Source: Streptomyces sp. SCSIO 30461
GTDB lineage: Bacteria > Actinomycetota > Actinomycetes > Streptomycetales > Streptomycetaceae
DNA length: 64,000 bases
Assembly: GCF_037023745.1 (NCBI RefSeq)
Contig: NZ_CP146101.1
Location: forward strand, 7,482,001 to 7,546,000
Direction of reading: 5' to 3'
Positions 33,985-41,923 of this stretch are shown here, piece after piece. The position numbers and the translations under genes are program-made. Under the pieces are notes generated by a model, which ran no database searches, had not been told where the DNA came from, and was given only the letters and a program-made list of their open reading frames with translations. The number at the start of each line of letters is the position of its first letter. Positions within the stretch are counted from its first letter, which is position 1.

Positions 33985-36152
33985 TGGGTCGTCGAAAGCC
34001 CCGTCGTACAAAACGCAGCCATGAGGAACCGGTCCTGTATGCCGACAGCGGCTCGATCGTGGCGGGCCGAGACGTTAAGAACTCCAATTCTTTTCACACG
34101 CACACCACGGTATTGCCCGCAGGAGCATTGAAGAGAGCTCCAAAGCTGGAGGCGCCAACGGGGTTGAGTAACGTGCCGCAGCCACACGGATTCGTTGGGC
34201 GGGACAGTCAACTGGCCATGCTGGATGCCGCGTTCGCAACCTCGGGCGAAGTGATTGTGCAGGCCCTCCATGGCCTGGGAGGGGTCGGTAAGTCCACGCT
34301 CGCCGCGTACTGGGCCACGAAACGATCGCGGAGCTCTCCACAGTGGTGGATCACGGCCGATTCACGAACCTCCCTGGACTCCGGGCTGGCCGACCTCGCG
34401 GTTGCCCTCCAACCTGCTTTCAGGAGCGCGGAGACGGGCGCTGACGAACTGCGGGAGTGGGCTCTTCTATGGCTTGCGACGCATCGGAACTGGCTTATCG
34501 TGCTGGACAACGTTAACGATCCCCAACATATCCGTCCAGTCATCGATCGGGCTGGCCGAGGCGGACGCTTCCTCATCACCAGTCGCCGTGCCACCGGCTG
34601 GCACCAACTTTCCTCTGCCATAGCCCTCGACGTTCTGGAAGCACCTGAATCCATCGAGTTGTTCACTCGAATTCTAAACCACGGAAAGACGAGGACCAGC
34701 GAGGGCGCCGCTGAAGTCTGTGCCGAAGTTGGCTGTCTACCCTTGGCTGTAGAGCAGGCAGCGTCCTACTGCGCAGAGACGGGCATCTCTCCAAGATCCT
34801 ATCTGGAACTGCTCAAGAACAGGCCGGCAGAAATGTTCGCGGCCACCACGGAAAATGGCGAAGCGGACCGTACTATCGCCCGAATTTGGAGTATCACGTT
34901 AGATCACCTCAGGGATACACCTCTAGCTGGCGAAGTACTACGGGTCCTGGCTTGGTACGCCCCTGACGGAATCCCCCGCAGCTTGCTTGACGATCTCCGC
35001 TACCCGCCTGCTCTGCGGGCAAAGATGACACGACTAAGATCTCAGTGCGGGAAGCACGACGCGAAGAGCTGGCGCGGCCGAATCCACCAATTCAGACACC
35101 TATATGCGGAGCAAATGATTGACCCTCTGGCACTAAACAATGCTATCGGGCGATTGGCCGCCTACAGCATGATCGGAGAGCGAGACGGAAATATCGCCGT
35201 TCATCGATTGGTTCAAACCCTCGCCCGGACATCTGACCCAAAAGATCCCCACCGCCAAGCGGGAGATATCGCTGATGCCCATCGAACCGCGAGCAGTTCA
35301 TTGGCGCACCAAATACCAAAACTCACGAGCGATCCCAGCACTTGGCAGGCGTCGCGCCCATTGCTGCCTCACCTGATTGTTCACGCCGAACTTAGCCAAG
35401 GGGAGCTGGAGGGCACTATCACCGCCAGCCTGCTGACTTACGCCTCGGCATTCCTCTATCAGACGGGATCAATCAATCGAAGCATCGCCATTGGGTGCCG
35501 TGCACTTGAGATCAACGAGCGCATGTTGGGCACAAGGCACAGCGACACCTTGGTCGGTCGCAGTAATCTAGCCACGGCCTACTGGGCTGCCGGTGACTTC
35601 AAAACTGCAATCCGGCTAAATGAGACTAACGTCGCCGAATCTGCAACAATCCTTGGCGCAGACCACCCGCAAGCACTTAAATTCCGTTTCAACCTGGCGG
35701 CCACTTATCGCTATGTCGGCGACTTCAAAAAGGCGATTCCCTCACTGCAGTCCACCCTGGCCGACCTTGAGCGTATTCTCGGCGCCGACCACCCCGACAC
35801 CCTAATATGCCGCCATGGTCTCGCGTGCGCCTACCAGGCCATGGGTGACCTTCAGCGAGCGATTCCCTTGCTGCAGTCCACCCTGGCCGACCTTGAGCGT
35901 GCCCTCGGCGCCGACCATCCCGATGCTATTATCTCCCGGGGGAATCTCGCAGGCGCATATCAAGACGCTGGCGACCATAAAAAAGCAGTTTCGCTGTTCC
36001 GGTCCACCCTTGCCGACTGTGAGCGCGTTCTCGGCGCCGAACACCCCCACACTTTGACTAGCCAGAAGAACCTCAAAAATGCATATCAGGCCGCCAAGAC
36101 GCGTAAACGCCCTGATGAATCTCGGTCGGGGAAAGACTGTCGAGAGAAGTAA
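33984..36152 (+). CDS. STAND (NB-ARC-like) NTPase with TPR repeats
   Basis: A 722-residue protein. The N-terminal tail carries the ADSGSIVAGRDV motif, then VGRDSQLAMLD and the P-loop HGLGGVGKSTLA (Lys103). Walker B-like LIVLDNVND, TSRRATG sensor and GCLPLAVEQAA (GLPL-like) follow. From about residue 490 kinesin-light-chain-type TPRs of 42 residues follow, two of them nearly identical (KAIPSLQSTLADLERILGAD and RAIPLLQSTLADLERALGAD). The layout is that of NLR-like sensors. Placed next to CBASS in an element, a defence role is likely but unproven. The gene is A/T-richer than its neighbours. GTG 33981 is an alternative start. Confidence 0.85.
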   Translation: MGRRKPRRTKRSHEEPVLYADSGSIVAGRDVKNSNSFHTHTTVLPAGALKRAPKLEAPTGLSNVPQPHGFVGRDSQLAMLDAAFATSGEVIVQALHGLGGVGKSTLAAYWATKRSRSSPQWWITADSRTSLDSGLADLAVALQPAFRSAETGADELREWALLWLATHRNWLIVLDNVNDPQHIRPVIDRAGRGGRFLITSRRATGWHQLSSAIALDVLEAPESIELFTRILNHGKTRTSEGAAEVCAEVGCLPLAVEQAASYCAETGISPRSYLELLKNRPAEMFAATTENGEADRTIARIWSITLDHLRDTPLAGEVLRVLAWYAPDGIPRSLLDDLRYPPALRAKMTRLRSQCGKHDAKSWRGRIHQFRHLYAEQMIDPLALNNAIGRLAAYSMIGERDGNIAVHRLVQTLARTSDPKDPHRQAGDIADAHRTASSSLAHQIPKLTSDPSTWQASRPLLPHLIVHAELSQGELEGTITASLLTYASAFLYQTGSINRSIAIGCRALEINERMLGTRHSDTLVGRSNLATAYWAAGDFKTAIRLNETNVAESATILGADHPQALKFRFNLAATYRYVGDFKKAIPSLQSTLADLERILGADHPDTLICRHGLACAYQAMGDLQRAIPLLQSTLADLERALGADHPDAIISRGNLAGAYQDAGDHKKAVSLFRSTLADCERVLGAEHPHTLTSQKNLKNAYQAAKTRKRPDESRSGKDCREK

Positions 36153-36674
36153 GGTTGAACTCGCGGTGGCGGGTGGCAATTGGAGCGTGCGAAGTCTTCC
36201 AGCTGTGCGCCAGGCCAACCAGATTCCGCCCGATCGCATCTGGTTGGCCAGCACTGACAGCTGTATCCACGGGACTGCGCGCATGCAGTACCTACCACCC
36301 TGGCGGCATGCGCACGGGGGGGGATCGATCAATACGCCCTCTTGGAGACCGTCTACCGGCCCGCCTAAGTGATCAGTACCGTCCGCCAACTACGTGAGGC
36401 TGGCGTCGTGACGACGGAACCTCGTGCCATCAACGTCAAGACACGAGTGACCCTGGCGGCGGCACCTCCCACCACCAACCCGTCGGCCGAGCAGGGCGCC
36501 CTTTGGGGTGAGCCCGAGGGCACATCCAGGGCACATGAGCCCGGGAAACGGCGTAGACCAGTGAGAACTACCGAGAGACGTTTCCCCTGGTCAGCACACA
36601 CATCGCCAAGAATCCCCAGGTCAGCGCCCTCCCGCCCCCAATCGCTGCATGAATGGCAGGATTTCAGCCATCGT
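36153..36674. repeat. right-end region with arm-type sites AGGGCACAT (36517-36525, 36528-36536)
   Basis: No gene is supportable in these ~520 bp. Two AGGGCACAT repeats, 11 bp apart, match the pair near attL. A run of eight Gs lies around 36316-36323. The residues translated around 36290-36372 (LPPWRHAHGG.. ALLETVYRPA across a shift in the G run) look like a gene remnant, but I cannot identify it. Confidence 0.6.
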
Positions 36675-36697
36675 CTGCATGAGGCGGGGCATCAGCC
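36675..36697. other. attR core (23-bp direct repeat, right copy)
   Basis: This is an exact copy of 15684-15706. Upstream of it (36645-36674) the element-derived arm encodes LHEWQDFSHR with A/T-ending codons (CAT GAA GAT CAT CGT). Downstream, to 36719, the host-derived original 3' end of the target gene resumes with G/C-ending codons (CCG TAC CTG GTG CCC TGA). Confidence 0.9.
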
Positions 36698-36826
36698 GTA
36701 CTGCCTGGTGTGGCCCTGATCGCAGGGAGCCGGCTCGGGCGGGAGTACGGCTCCGAGGTCGGCGCGAGTGGCTGCCAAAGCGGCTACGAGCCACCGCGGT
36801 CGATCCATAGCCGCCATGCCGGAGCC

Positions 36827-37120
36827 ATGTGGGAACTCAACGGACGGCCCGTGGAACCCGATGCCCTCCAGGCTCTCGGCCTGACGGACTACGGGCATTT
36901 CACGCGCATGCGCGTCGACAACCGGCGCGTACGCGTCCTTGCCCTGCGCCTGCGCAGGCTGGGGCGGGACTGCGAGACGATCTCCGGTACCGCCCTCGAC
37001 CTCGACCAGGTCCGGCACCACATACGCAACGCCGTCGGAGACAGGGCCGGGATCCTTCGTCTGGTGGTGCGACCCCGAGTCGGAGCGGGGCTTCGGGCGG
37101 ACGGCTTCGGGCGGACGGCT
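36827..37120 (+). pseudogene. truncated class IV aminotransferase-like gene
   Basis: ATG 36827 opens MWELNGRPVEPDALQALGLT, then DYGHFTRMRVDNRRVRVLAL and LRRLGRDCETISGTALDLDQ, matching the N-terminal ~85 residues of branched-chain/aminodeoxychorismate-lyase type (class IV) PLP enzymes. The frame then shifts (the DP-containing strand appears as WWCDPESERGFG in another frame) and the sequence runs out at the convergent corA stop (37126). The catalytic Lys region is missing. A remnant just right of attR. Confidence 0.7.
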
Positions 37121-37125
37121 CCGGG

Positions 37126-38247
37126 TCAGAGCCAGCCGTTGCGGCGGAAACCGCGGTAGATCACCAAGCAGGCGACGGCCATGACGCCGAGGACGACCGG
37201 ATAGCCGTAGGCCCAGCGCAGCTCTGGCATGTGGTCGAAGTTCATTCCGTAGACGCCGCAGACCATCGTCGGCACCGCCACGATCGCCGCCCAGGCGGTG
37301 ATCTTGCGCATGTCCTCGTTCTGGGCGACGGTCATCTGGGCCAGGTGCGCCTGCAGAATCGAGTCGAGCAGGGAGTCGAAGCCGTTGATCTGCTCGACGG
37401 CGCGGGCGAGATGGTCGGCCACATCCCTGAAGTACGGCCGTATCTCAGGGGCGATGACCGTGGCGGGCTGGGTGGCGAGGGCTTCCAGCGGGCGGTTCAG
37501 CGGAGTCATCGCCCGCTTGAACTGCAGCAGTTCACGCTTGAGCTGGTAGATACGCCCCGCCTCGCCGCGACCCTTCTCACCGCGACCGGCGTACTCGGCG
37601 AAGACCGCGAGCTCGACCGCGTCTATGTCGTCCTGCACGGCGTCGGCGACGGCGACGTACTCGTCCACGACGAAGTCGGCCACCGCGTGCAGTACGGACG
37701 AGGGGCCCTTGGCCAGTTGGTCGGGCAGGGCCTCCAGGGCCTCGCGCAGCGGACCGAGTGAGCCGTGGCGGCCGTAGCGGATGGTGATGACGAAGTCCCG
37801 GCCGGTGATCACCTTGATCTCACCCGTCTCCGCGACCTCGCTGGTGGTGGTGAGCTGGTCGTGCTTCGTGTAGGAGACGGTCCTGAACACGGCGAGCAGC
37901 ATGTCGTCGTACGGGACGACCTTGGCGCGGTGGTGCGGGTTGACGGCGTCCTCGATGGTGAGCGGATGCAGGCCGAACAGCTCGGCGATCGAAGCGAACT
38001 CGTCCTGTGTCGGCTCGTGTAGTCCGAGCCAGACGAAGCTGTTGCTGCCGGGGGCCGCCTTGTTCTCCTTGCGTACCCGGCGCAGCGCCTCGTCGGCCGG
38101 GCAGCCGCCGGCCTGCCGTACCCCGTCCGAGTAGCCCACGCAGTTGACCACAGAGCTTCCCAGCGGCGAGCGGGCCGGGTGGCTCAGGTCGACGGTCCGC
38201 CGGTACGTACGGCGTACGGCGCGTCGGAGGTTGCGCATCATCGACAA
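37126..38247 (-). CDS. corA: magnesium/cobalt transporter CorA
   Basis: TTG 38247 is preceded by GGGAG with 6-nt spacing and gives MSMMRNLRRAVRRTYRR..., the usual start in Streptomyces; the longer open frame upstream lacks homology. 373 residues: the soluble funnel, then a long coiled stalk helix, then two C-terminal membrane helices with the GMN selectivity motif VYGMNFDHMPELRWAYGYP. It conducts Mg2+ (and Co2+) into the cell. Monocistronic; no riboswitch-like leader was recognised. Confidence 0.92.
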   Translation of the reverse strand: MSMMRNLRRAVRRTYRRTVDLSHPARSPLGSSVVNCVGYSDGVRQAGGCPADEALRRVRKENKAAPGSNSFVWLGLHEPTQDEFASIAELFGLHPLTIEDAVNPHHRAKVVPYDDMLLAVFRTVSYTKHDQLTTTSEVAETGEIKVITGRDFVITIRYGRHGSLGPLREALEALPDQLAKGPSSVLHAVADFVVDEYVAVADAVQDDIDAVELAVFAEYAGRGEKGRGEAGRIYQLKRELLQFKRAMTPLNRPLEALATQPATVIAPEIRPYFRDVADHLARAVEQINGFDSLLDSILQAHLAQMTVAQNEDMRKITAWAAIVAVPTMVCGVYGMNFDHMPELRWAYGYPVVLGVMAVACLVIYRGFRRNGWL

Positions 38248-38509
38248 GGCGGACTCCCGGCGGACTGGCGGTCTTTCGCCGACCACACTCTCCGACACGG
38301 CGGCGGCTTGTCCATGGCGGGGGTCGCGGGCGGGAACGCCGGTGGTACGTGAGCTGACGCCGAGCGTCCATCGCACCATCCGGACATGTTTTTGGACAGT
38401 GAACCTATATTGAGCCGGACGCCATCTCTGCCGATGGCCCGAATGTAAGGCATATGAGAATGCGAAGACGCACCTACGCAACGACGCAGAGACCATGAGG
38501 GGACGGGAC

Positions 38510-38851
38510 ATGGGCGACACGCTGCTGGTCCTGTGCATTCCGCTGACGGTGTGCGCCAGCGGGATCTACGCGGTGTGCGAGAGCTGGTGGCGGCGCCGGC
38601 ATCCGGCGCCGCCGTCGCCGTACACGCACGCCGCCGCCCGGCTGCGGGAGCGGGAGATGCTCGTGGACGCCGAGGCGATCGTGACGGAGGCGTACTCCCG
38701 GCTCGCTCCGTTGTACGCGAACTGCTCGACCCAGAAGCCCGAGAACCCGGAGGACCGCGAGAACCCGGCGAACTCGAGGCCGGATTCCCGTGCGGGCGAG
38801 CCTGACGATGTCGTCAGCGGCCAGGGCTCCACCGCGGGTCACGCCCCGTAG
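38510..38851 (+). CDS. small membrane-anchored hypothetical protein
   Basis: A 113-residue protein: ATG 38510 has AGGGG 7 nt upstream. One N-terminal membrane helix (TLLVLCIPLTVCASGIYAV), a basic stretch ESWWRRRHPAP, a helical segment and a charged disordered tail (PENPEDRENPANSRPDSRAG). An ATG at 38495 is also open. It is divergent from corA. Unrecognised. Confidence 0.7.
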   Translation: MGDTLLVLCIPLTVCASGIYAVCESWWRRRHPAPPSPYTHAAARLREREMLVDAEAIVTEAYSRLAPLYANCSTQKPENPEDRENPANSRPDSRAGEPDDVVSGQGSTAGHAP

Positions 38852-38902
38852 TCGCGAGCACCCGCTCGAACGGAGTCGCGCCGTCCGGCACGTCCACCAC
38901 CC

Positions 38903-38945
38903 GTGCAGACGCGTGGAAAGCCTCCGTGCAGACGCGCGGAAAGCC
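38903..38945. repeat. 20-bp direct repeat before the Mut7-C gene
   Basis: GTGCAGACGCGTGGAAAGCC (38903-38922) recurs at 38926-38945 with one mismatch, at a 23-bp period. It ends 37 bp before the GTG at 38983, so it could be an operator or a short duplication. Confidence 0.75.
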
Positions 38946-38982
38946 GTGGAAGGTACCCGGTGCCCGGTGGCATGCTGACGGC

Positions 38983-39717
38983 GTGAACGGACCGGAGATC
39001 CACATCAGCTTCGCCCCCGAGCTGCGGCTCTTCGTCGCGGCGGAGCGCCGCCTGGGGCGGACCTCGCTCACCACGGACGGCTCCTCGACGCTGGGGCATG
39101 TCGTGGAGTCGCTCGGCGTGCCGCTCACCGAGGCCGGTCGGCTGCTTGCGGACGGCACCCCGGTGCGGGTCTCGCACATCCCGGCGGCGGGCGAGGACAT
39201 CGAGGTGCTCGGCGTCGAGCGGCCGCAGCAGGTGCCGGGGGCACCGCTGCGGTTCCTGCTCGATGTGCACCTCGGCACGCTCGCCCGGCGGCTGCGGCTG
39301 CTCGGGGTGGACGCGGCGTACGAGAGCGAGGATCTCGGTGATCCGGCGCTGGCCGCTCTCTCGGCGCGAGAGCAGCGCGTGCTGCTGTCCCGGGACCGCG
39401 GCCTGCTGCGCCGCAGGGAGCTGTGGGCCGGTGCGTACATCTACAGCGACCGCCCCGATGACCAGCTCCGGGACGTGCTGCAGCGGTTCATGCCCGCCCT
39501 CGCGCCGTGGAGCCGCTGCACGGCATGCAACGGCGAGCTCGCGGACGCCTGCAAGGAGACCGTCGAGCAGCACTTGGAGCAGGGCACTCAGCGGACATAC
39601 GACGTGTTCGCCCAGTGCCGGTCCTGTGAGCGCGTCTACTGGCGCGGGGCGCACCACTCGCGGCTTGAGGCGATCGTGGAGGAGGCCTTGCGCGAGTTCG
39701 GCGATCCGGTCGCGTAG
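38983..39717 (+). CDS. Mut7-C RNase-domain protein with ubiquitin-like N-terminus
   Basis: The 244-residue protein starts at GTG 38983. Residues 1-85 form a ThiS/MoaD-like beta-grasp (FAPELRLFVAAERRLGRTSL, PAAGEDIEVLGVE). The PIN-like Mut7-C domain begins RFLLDVHLGTLARRLRLLGV with Asp in VLLSRDRGLLRR, and ends with a zinc ribbon SRCTACNGELAD ... FAQCRSCERVYWRGAHHS (two C-x2-C pairs). Proposed to be an RNase; substrate unknown. It stands alone. Confidence 0.87.
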   Translation: MNGPEIHISFAPELRLFVAAERRLGRTSLTTDGSSTLGHVVESLGVPLTEAGRLLADGTPVRVSHIPAAGEDIEVLGVERPQQVPGAPLRFLLDVHLGTLARRLRLLGVDAAYESEDLGDPALAALSAREQRVLLSRDRGLLRRRELWAGAYIYSDRPDDQLRDVLQRFMPALAPWSRCTACNGELADACKETVEQHLEQGTQRTYDVFAQCRSCERVYWRGAHHSRLEAIVEEALREFGDPVA

Positions 39718-39782
39718 GGCGCTCCCCGCAGACCGGCAGTCCTGCGGGTCCGGCAGTCCATATGGTCCGGAGGTGCGGGGGC

Positions 39783-39813
39783 CCGGAGTTCCGGAGTTCC
39801 GGAGTTCCGGAGG
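39783..39813. repeat. 8-bp tandem repeat between convergent genes
   Basis: CCGGAGTT is repeated three times (39783-39806) followed by a partial copy. The unit is nearly self-complementary. It lies between the Mut7-C stop (39717) and the secreted-protein stop (39820), where a terminator would be expected. Confidence 0.75.
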
Positions 39814-39819
39814 GGAGCT

Positions 39820-40383
39820 TCAGAAGGTGTAGCGGTCGCCGGTGGCCGGGACCAGCACGATATGCCGGTCGTTCGCGTGGTTGCGGTCGACGGCGCCGCC
39901 GTTCCACACCGTGGTCACAGCGATGACGACCTCCGCGGGCTCACCGGCCAGTCGCAGGCGCAGCGCGCGCCCCGGCCCCGTACTCGCGGCCCTCAGCTCT
40001 CCCGTATGGCAGAGGACCGTCCGGTATCCGACCCACAGGCAGCCGTCCGGCAGCGAGGCGTCGGGCCCCGGCGGCGCCGAGAAGGTCAGCCACACCGTCG
40101 TACCGGGCACGGCGTCCGGTCCGTGGTTCTCGCTCGTCAACCAGACGTCGAGCAGGCCCTCCCACAGCACGGCATGGCCGTGATGAGCCGTGTCGGCTTC
40201 CGGGACCGCCGCCGCGAACGATGCGGGCACCGCACCCGCCGTACCCGCACCGCCCACCGCGTCAGCCGGAGCCGCGCCGGCGCTTCCGGTCGGCATCACC
40301 GCCGCCGTCACGATGGACGCCACAACCAGACTGCTGCGCATGACCCGCATAACCGGCATGATCGAAAGATACCGATCCATCAC
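39820..40383 (-). CDS. secreted protein with DUF11/CARDB-like domain
   Basis: A 187-residue precursor. The N-terminal signal peptide VMRSSLVVASIVTAAVMPTG is followed by an Ala-rich linker. An Ig-like domain then shows NHGPDAVPGTTVWLTFSAPP and a Cys pair (GCLWVGYRTVLCHTGEL), recalling DUF11/CARDB repeats. No catalytic motif. The start among several Met codons (40383, 40359) is unsettled and lacks a strong ribosome site. Likely an extracellular protein of unknown role. Confidence 0.65.
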   Translation of the reverse strand: MMDRYLSIMPVMRVMRSSLVVASIVTAAVMPTGSAGAAPADAVGGAGTAGAVPASFAAAVPEADTAHHGHAVLWEGLLDVWLTSENHGPDAVPGTTVWLTFSAPPGPDASLPDGCLWVGYRTVLCHTGELRAASTGPGRALRLRLAGEPAEVVIAVTTVWNGGAVDRNHANDRHIVLVPATGDRYTF

Positions 40384-40515
40384 TGATAAGGCAGATCATC
40401 CAACCGCTCGGCGCGTCCCTGATACCTCAGGAGCACCGGGCGCGGGCGGTACTTCACACCGTCCGCCTATCCTGACCTTTGGCCACTGGTTCGATCATCT
40501 GCCCGAGGAGCCGTC

Positions 40516-41286
40516 ATGACCGCCGCCCCCGTCGCCGTCGTCACCGGAGCGAGCAGCGGCATCGGCGCCGCCACCGCGCGGACGCTGGCCGCCGCGGGCT
40601 ACCACGTGTTCCTCACCGCCCGGCGCAAGGACCGGATCGAGGCCCTCGCCACCGAGCTCACCGAAGCCGGCCACCAGGCCACGCCCTACGCACTCGACGT
40701 CACCGACCGGGACGCGGTCGACGCCTTCGCCGCGTCCCTCGACGGCGCGGGCCGGGAGGTCAAGGTGCTGGTGAACAACGCGGGCGGTGCCCATGGCGCC
40801 GATCCGGTGGCGAGCGGCGATCCCGCCGACTGGCAGCGGATGTACGACACGAACGTGCTGGGCACGCTCCATGTCACCCAGGCCCTGCTCCCCGCCCTCA
40901 CCGCCAGCGGCGACGGCACGGTGGTCGTGCTGTCCTCCACCGCCGGCCACGGCACCTACGAGGGCGGCGGCGGTTACGTGGCCGCCAAACACGCCGCCCA
41001 CGTACTCGCCGAGACCCTCCGGCTGGAGATCGTCGGCACACCGGTCCGGGTGATCGAGATCGCCCCCGGCCTGGTGAAGACCGAGGAGTTCGCCACGACC
41101 CGGTTCCGGGGGGACACCGAGAAGGCCGCGAAGGTCTACGCGGGAGTAGCTGAGCCCCTCACCGCCGAGGACGTGGCCGACACCATCGGCTGGGCGGTCA
41201 GCCGTCCCTCCCACGTCAATATCGACCTGCTGATCGTCCGCCCCCGCGCGCAGGCGTCGAACACCAAGCTCCACCGGGAGCACTGA
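40516..41286 (+). CDS. short-chain dehydrogenase/reductase
   Basis: A 256-residue classical SDR: TGASSGIGAA (nucleotide binding), VNNAGG, the catalytic Ser in VLSSTAGHGTY, and Tyr-x3-Lys in GGYVAAKHAAHVLAE. Close in form to serine/3-hydroxy acid dehydrogenases of the YdfG group, which use NADP. GAGGAG precedes the ATG. Stands alone between the secreted protein and a WhiB gene on the other strand. Substrate unknown. Confidence 0.9.
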   Translation: MTAAPVAVVTGASSGIGAATARTLAAAGYHVFLTARRKDRIEALATELTEAGHQATPYALDVTDRDAVDAFAASLDGAGREVKVLVNNAGGAHGADPVASGDPADWQRMYDTNVLGTLHVTQALLPALTASGDGTVVVLSSTAGHGTYEGGGGYVAAKHAAHVLAETLRLEIVGTPVRVIEIAPGLVKTEEFATTRFRGDTEKAAKVYAGVAEPLTAEDVADTIGWAVSRPSHVNIDLLIVRPRAQASNTKLHREH

Positions 41287-41376
41287 CCCTCACGCCGGTC
41301 GCGGGGAGAGACGGCCGAGGCCGCGGGAGCGACCGACGGAGGGACGACCGACGGGCGGCCAAGCCGGCTCCAGGGC

Positions 41377-41685
41377 TCAGCCCGCGCTGCGCGCGGTCGT
41401 CTTCGATCGCTGCCTGGCCATCCGGCGCTTGAGCGCTCGGCGCTCGTCCTCGCCGTAGCCGCCCCACACTCCGGAGTCCTGGCCGTACTCCATGGCCCAG
41501 GCCAGACACTCCTCCCGGACCGGGCAGCCGCGGCACACGGCCTTGGCCTCCTCCGCCTGGAGCAGCGCCGGGCCGCTGTTGCCGATCGGGAAGAACAGGT
41601 CGGGGTCCTCGTCGAGACATGCGGCGTCCTGTCGCCAGTTCTCGCGCTCCACGGGAAGTACCTCCTCCACGTCGCTGTCACACAT
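41377..41685 (-). CDS. WhiB-family Fe-S transcriptional regulator (WblE-like)
   Basis: From ATG 41685 the protein is 102 residues. Four conserved cysteines hold the 4Fe-4S cluster: Cys in QDAACLDED, then VCRGCPVREECLAW. The turn motif GVWGGYGEDERRALKRR follows, with a basic tail. The pattern DPDLFFPIGNSGPALLQAEEAK is close to WblE-type proteins, which often act with a sigma factor. A start at 41733 would add 16 residues without support. Regulon unknown. Confidence 0.93.
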   Translation of the reverse strand: MCDSDVEEVLPVERENWRQDAACLDEDPDLFFPIGNSGPALLQAEEAKAVCRGCPVREECLAWAMEYGQDSGVWGGYGEDERRALKRRMARQRSKTTARSAG

Positions 41686-41923
41686 TGCTTTCGTCGACGC
41701 TCTCTCTGCCGCTCCTCTTCGGCTCGCCGACAAGCGGAAGCTGAAACACCGATTCGCCTACGCATCACACATCTGGCTGAAAGCCGGGTCCCGGCAACGA
41801 CCGTCGGCGCCACCACCAGTAACACCCAACCTCACGCCATCACTTTCCGTAATCATCGAGGAGCCGCGTCCGTTCGGCCGAATCCCGCTCGCGGGCACCG
41901 GCCGGCCACGATGTCGTCGGGTC

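Larger units (their letters stand above)
15684..36697. mobile_element. integrated mobilizable element with CBASS, STAND and RiPP-like cargo
   Basis: The element spans about 21.0 kb between two 23-bp core repeats in the 3' end of a small conserved gene. Left end: integrase reading towards attL. Then excisionase, DUF3631 ATPase, MobC and relaxase. Cargo: flavoprotein/WbqC/YdcF/XRE cassette, radical SAM cassette, APH-fold kinase, CBASS and STAND NTPase. No TraB/FtsK translocase, T4SS or phage structural gene is visible, so it fits an integrative mobilizable element that could use a helper's transfer machinery. Arm-type repeats of AGGGCACAT lie inside both ends. Confidence 0.9.

Noticed and set aside
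15684..36697. Possibility that the element is a prophage or a self-transmissible AICE
   Set aside because: No capsid, portal or terminase genes and no FtsK/TraB or T4SS proteins are seen; MobC and relaxase point to mobilization.
36675..36697. tRNA gene as the integration site
   Set aside because: The core lies in codons of a protein gene that continues in frame; no cloverleaf can be drawn.
36369..36719. 117-residue ORF across attR ending HEAGHQPYCLVWP
   Set aside because: Only the last 25 codons have meaning, as the displaced 3' end of the target gene; the rest is element end DNA without a ribosome site.
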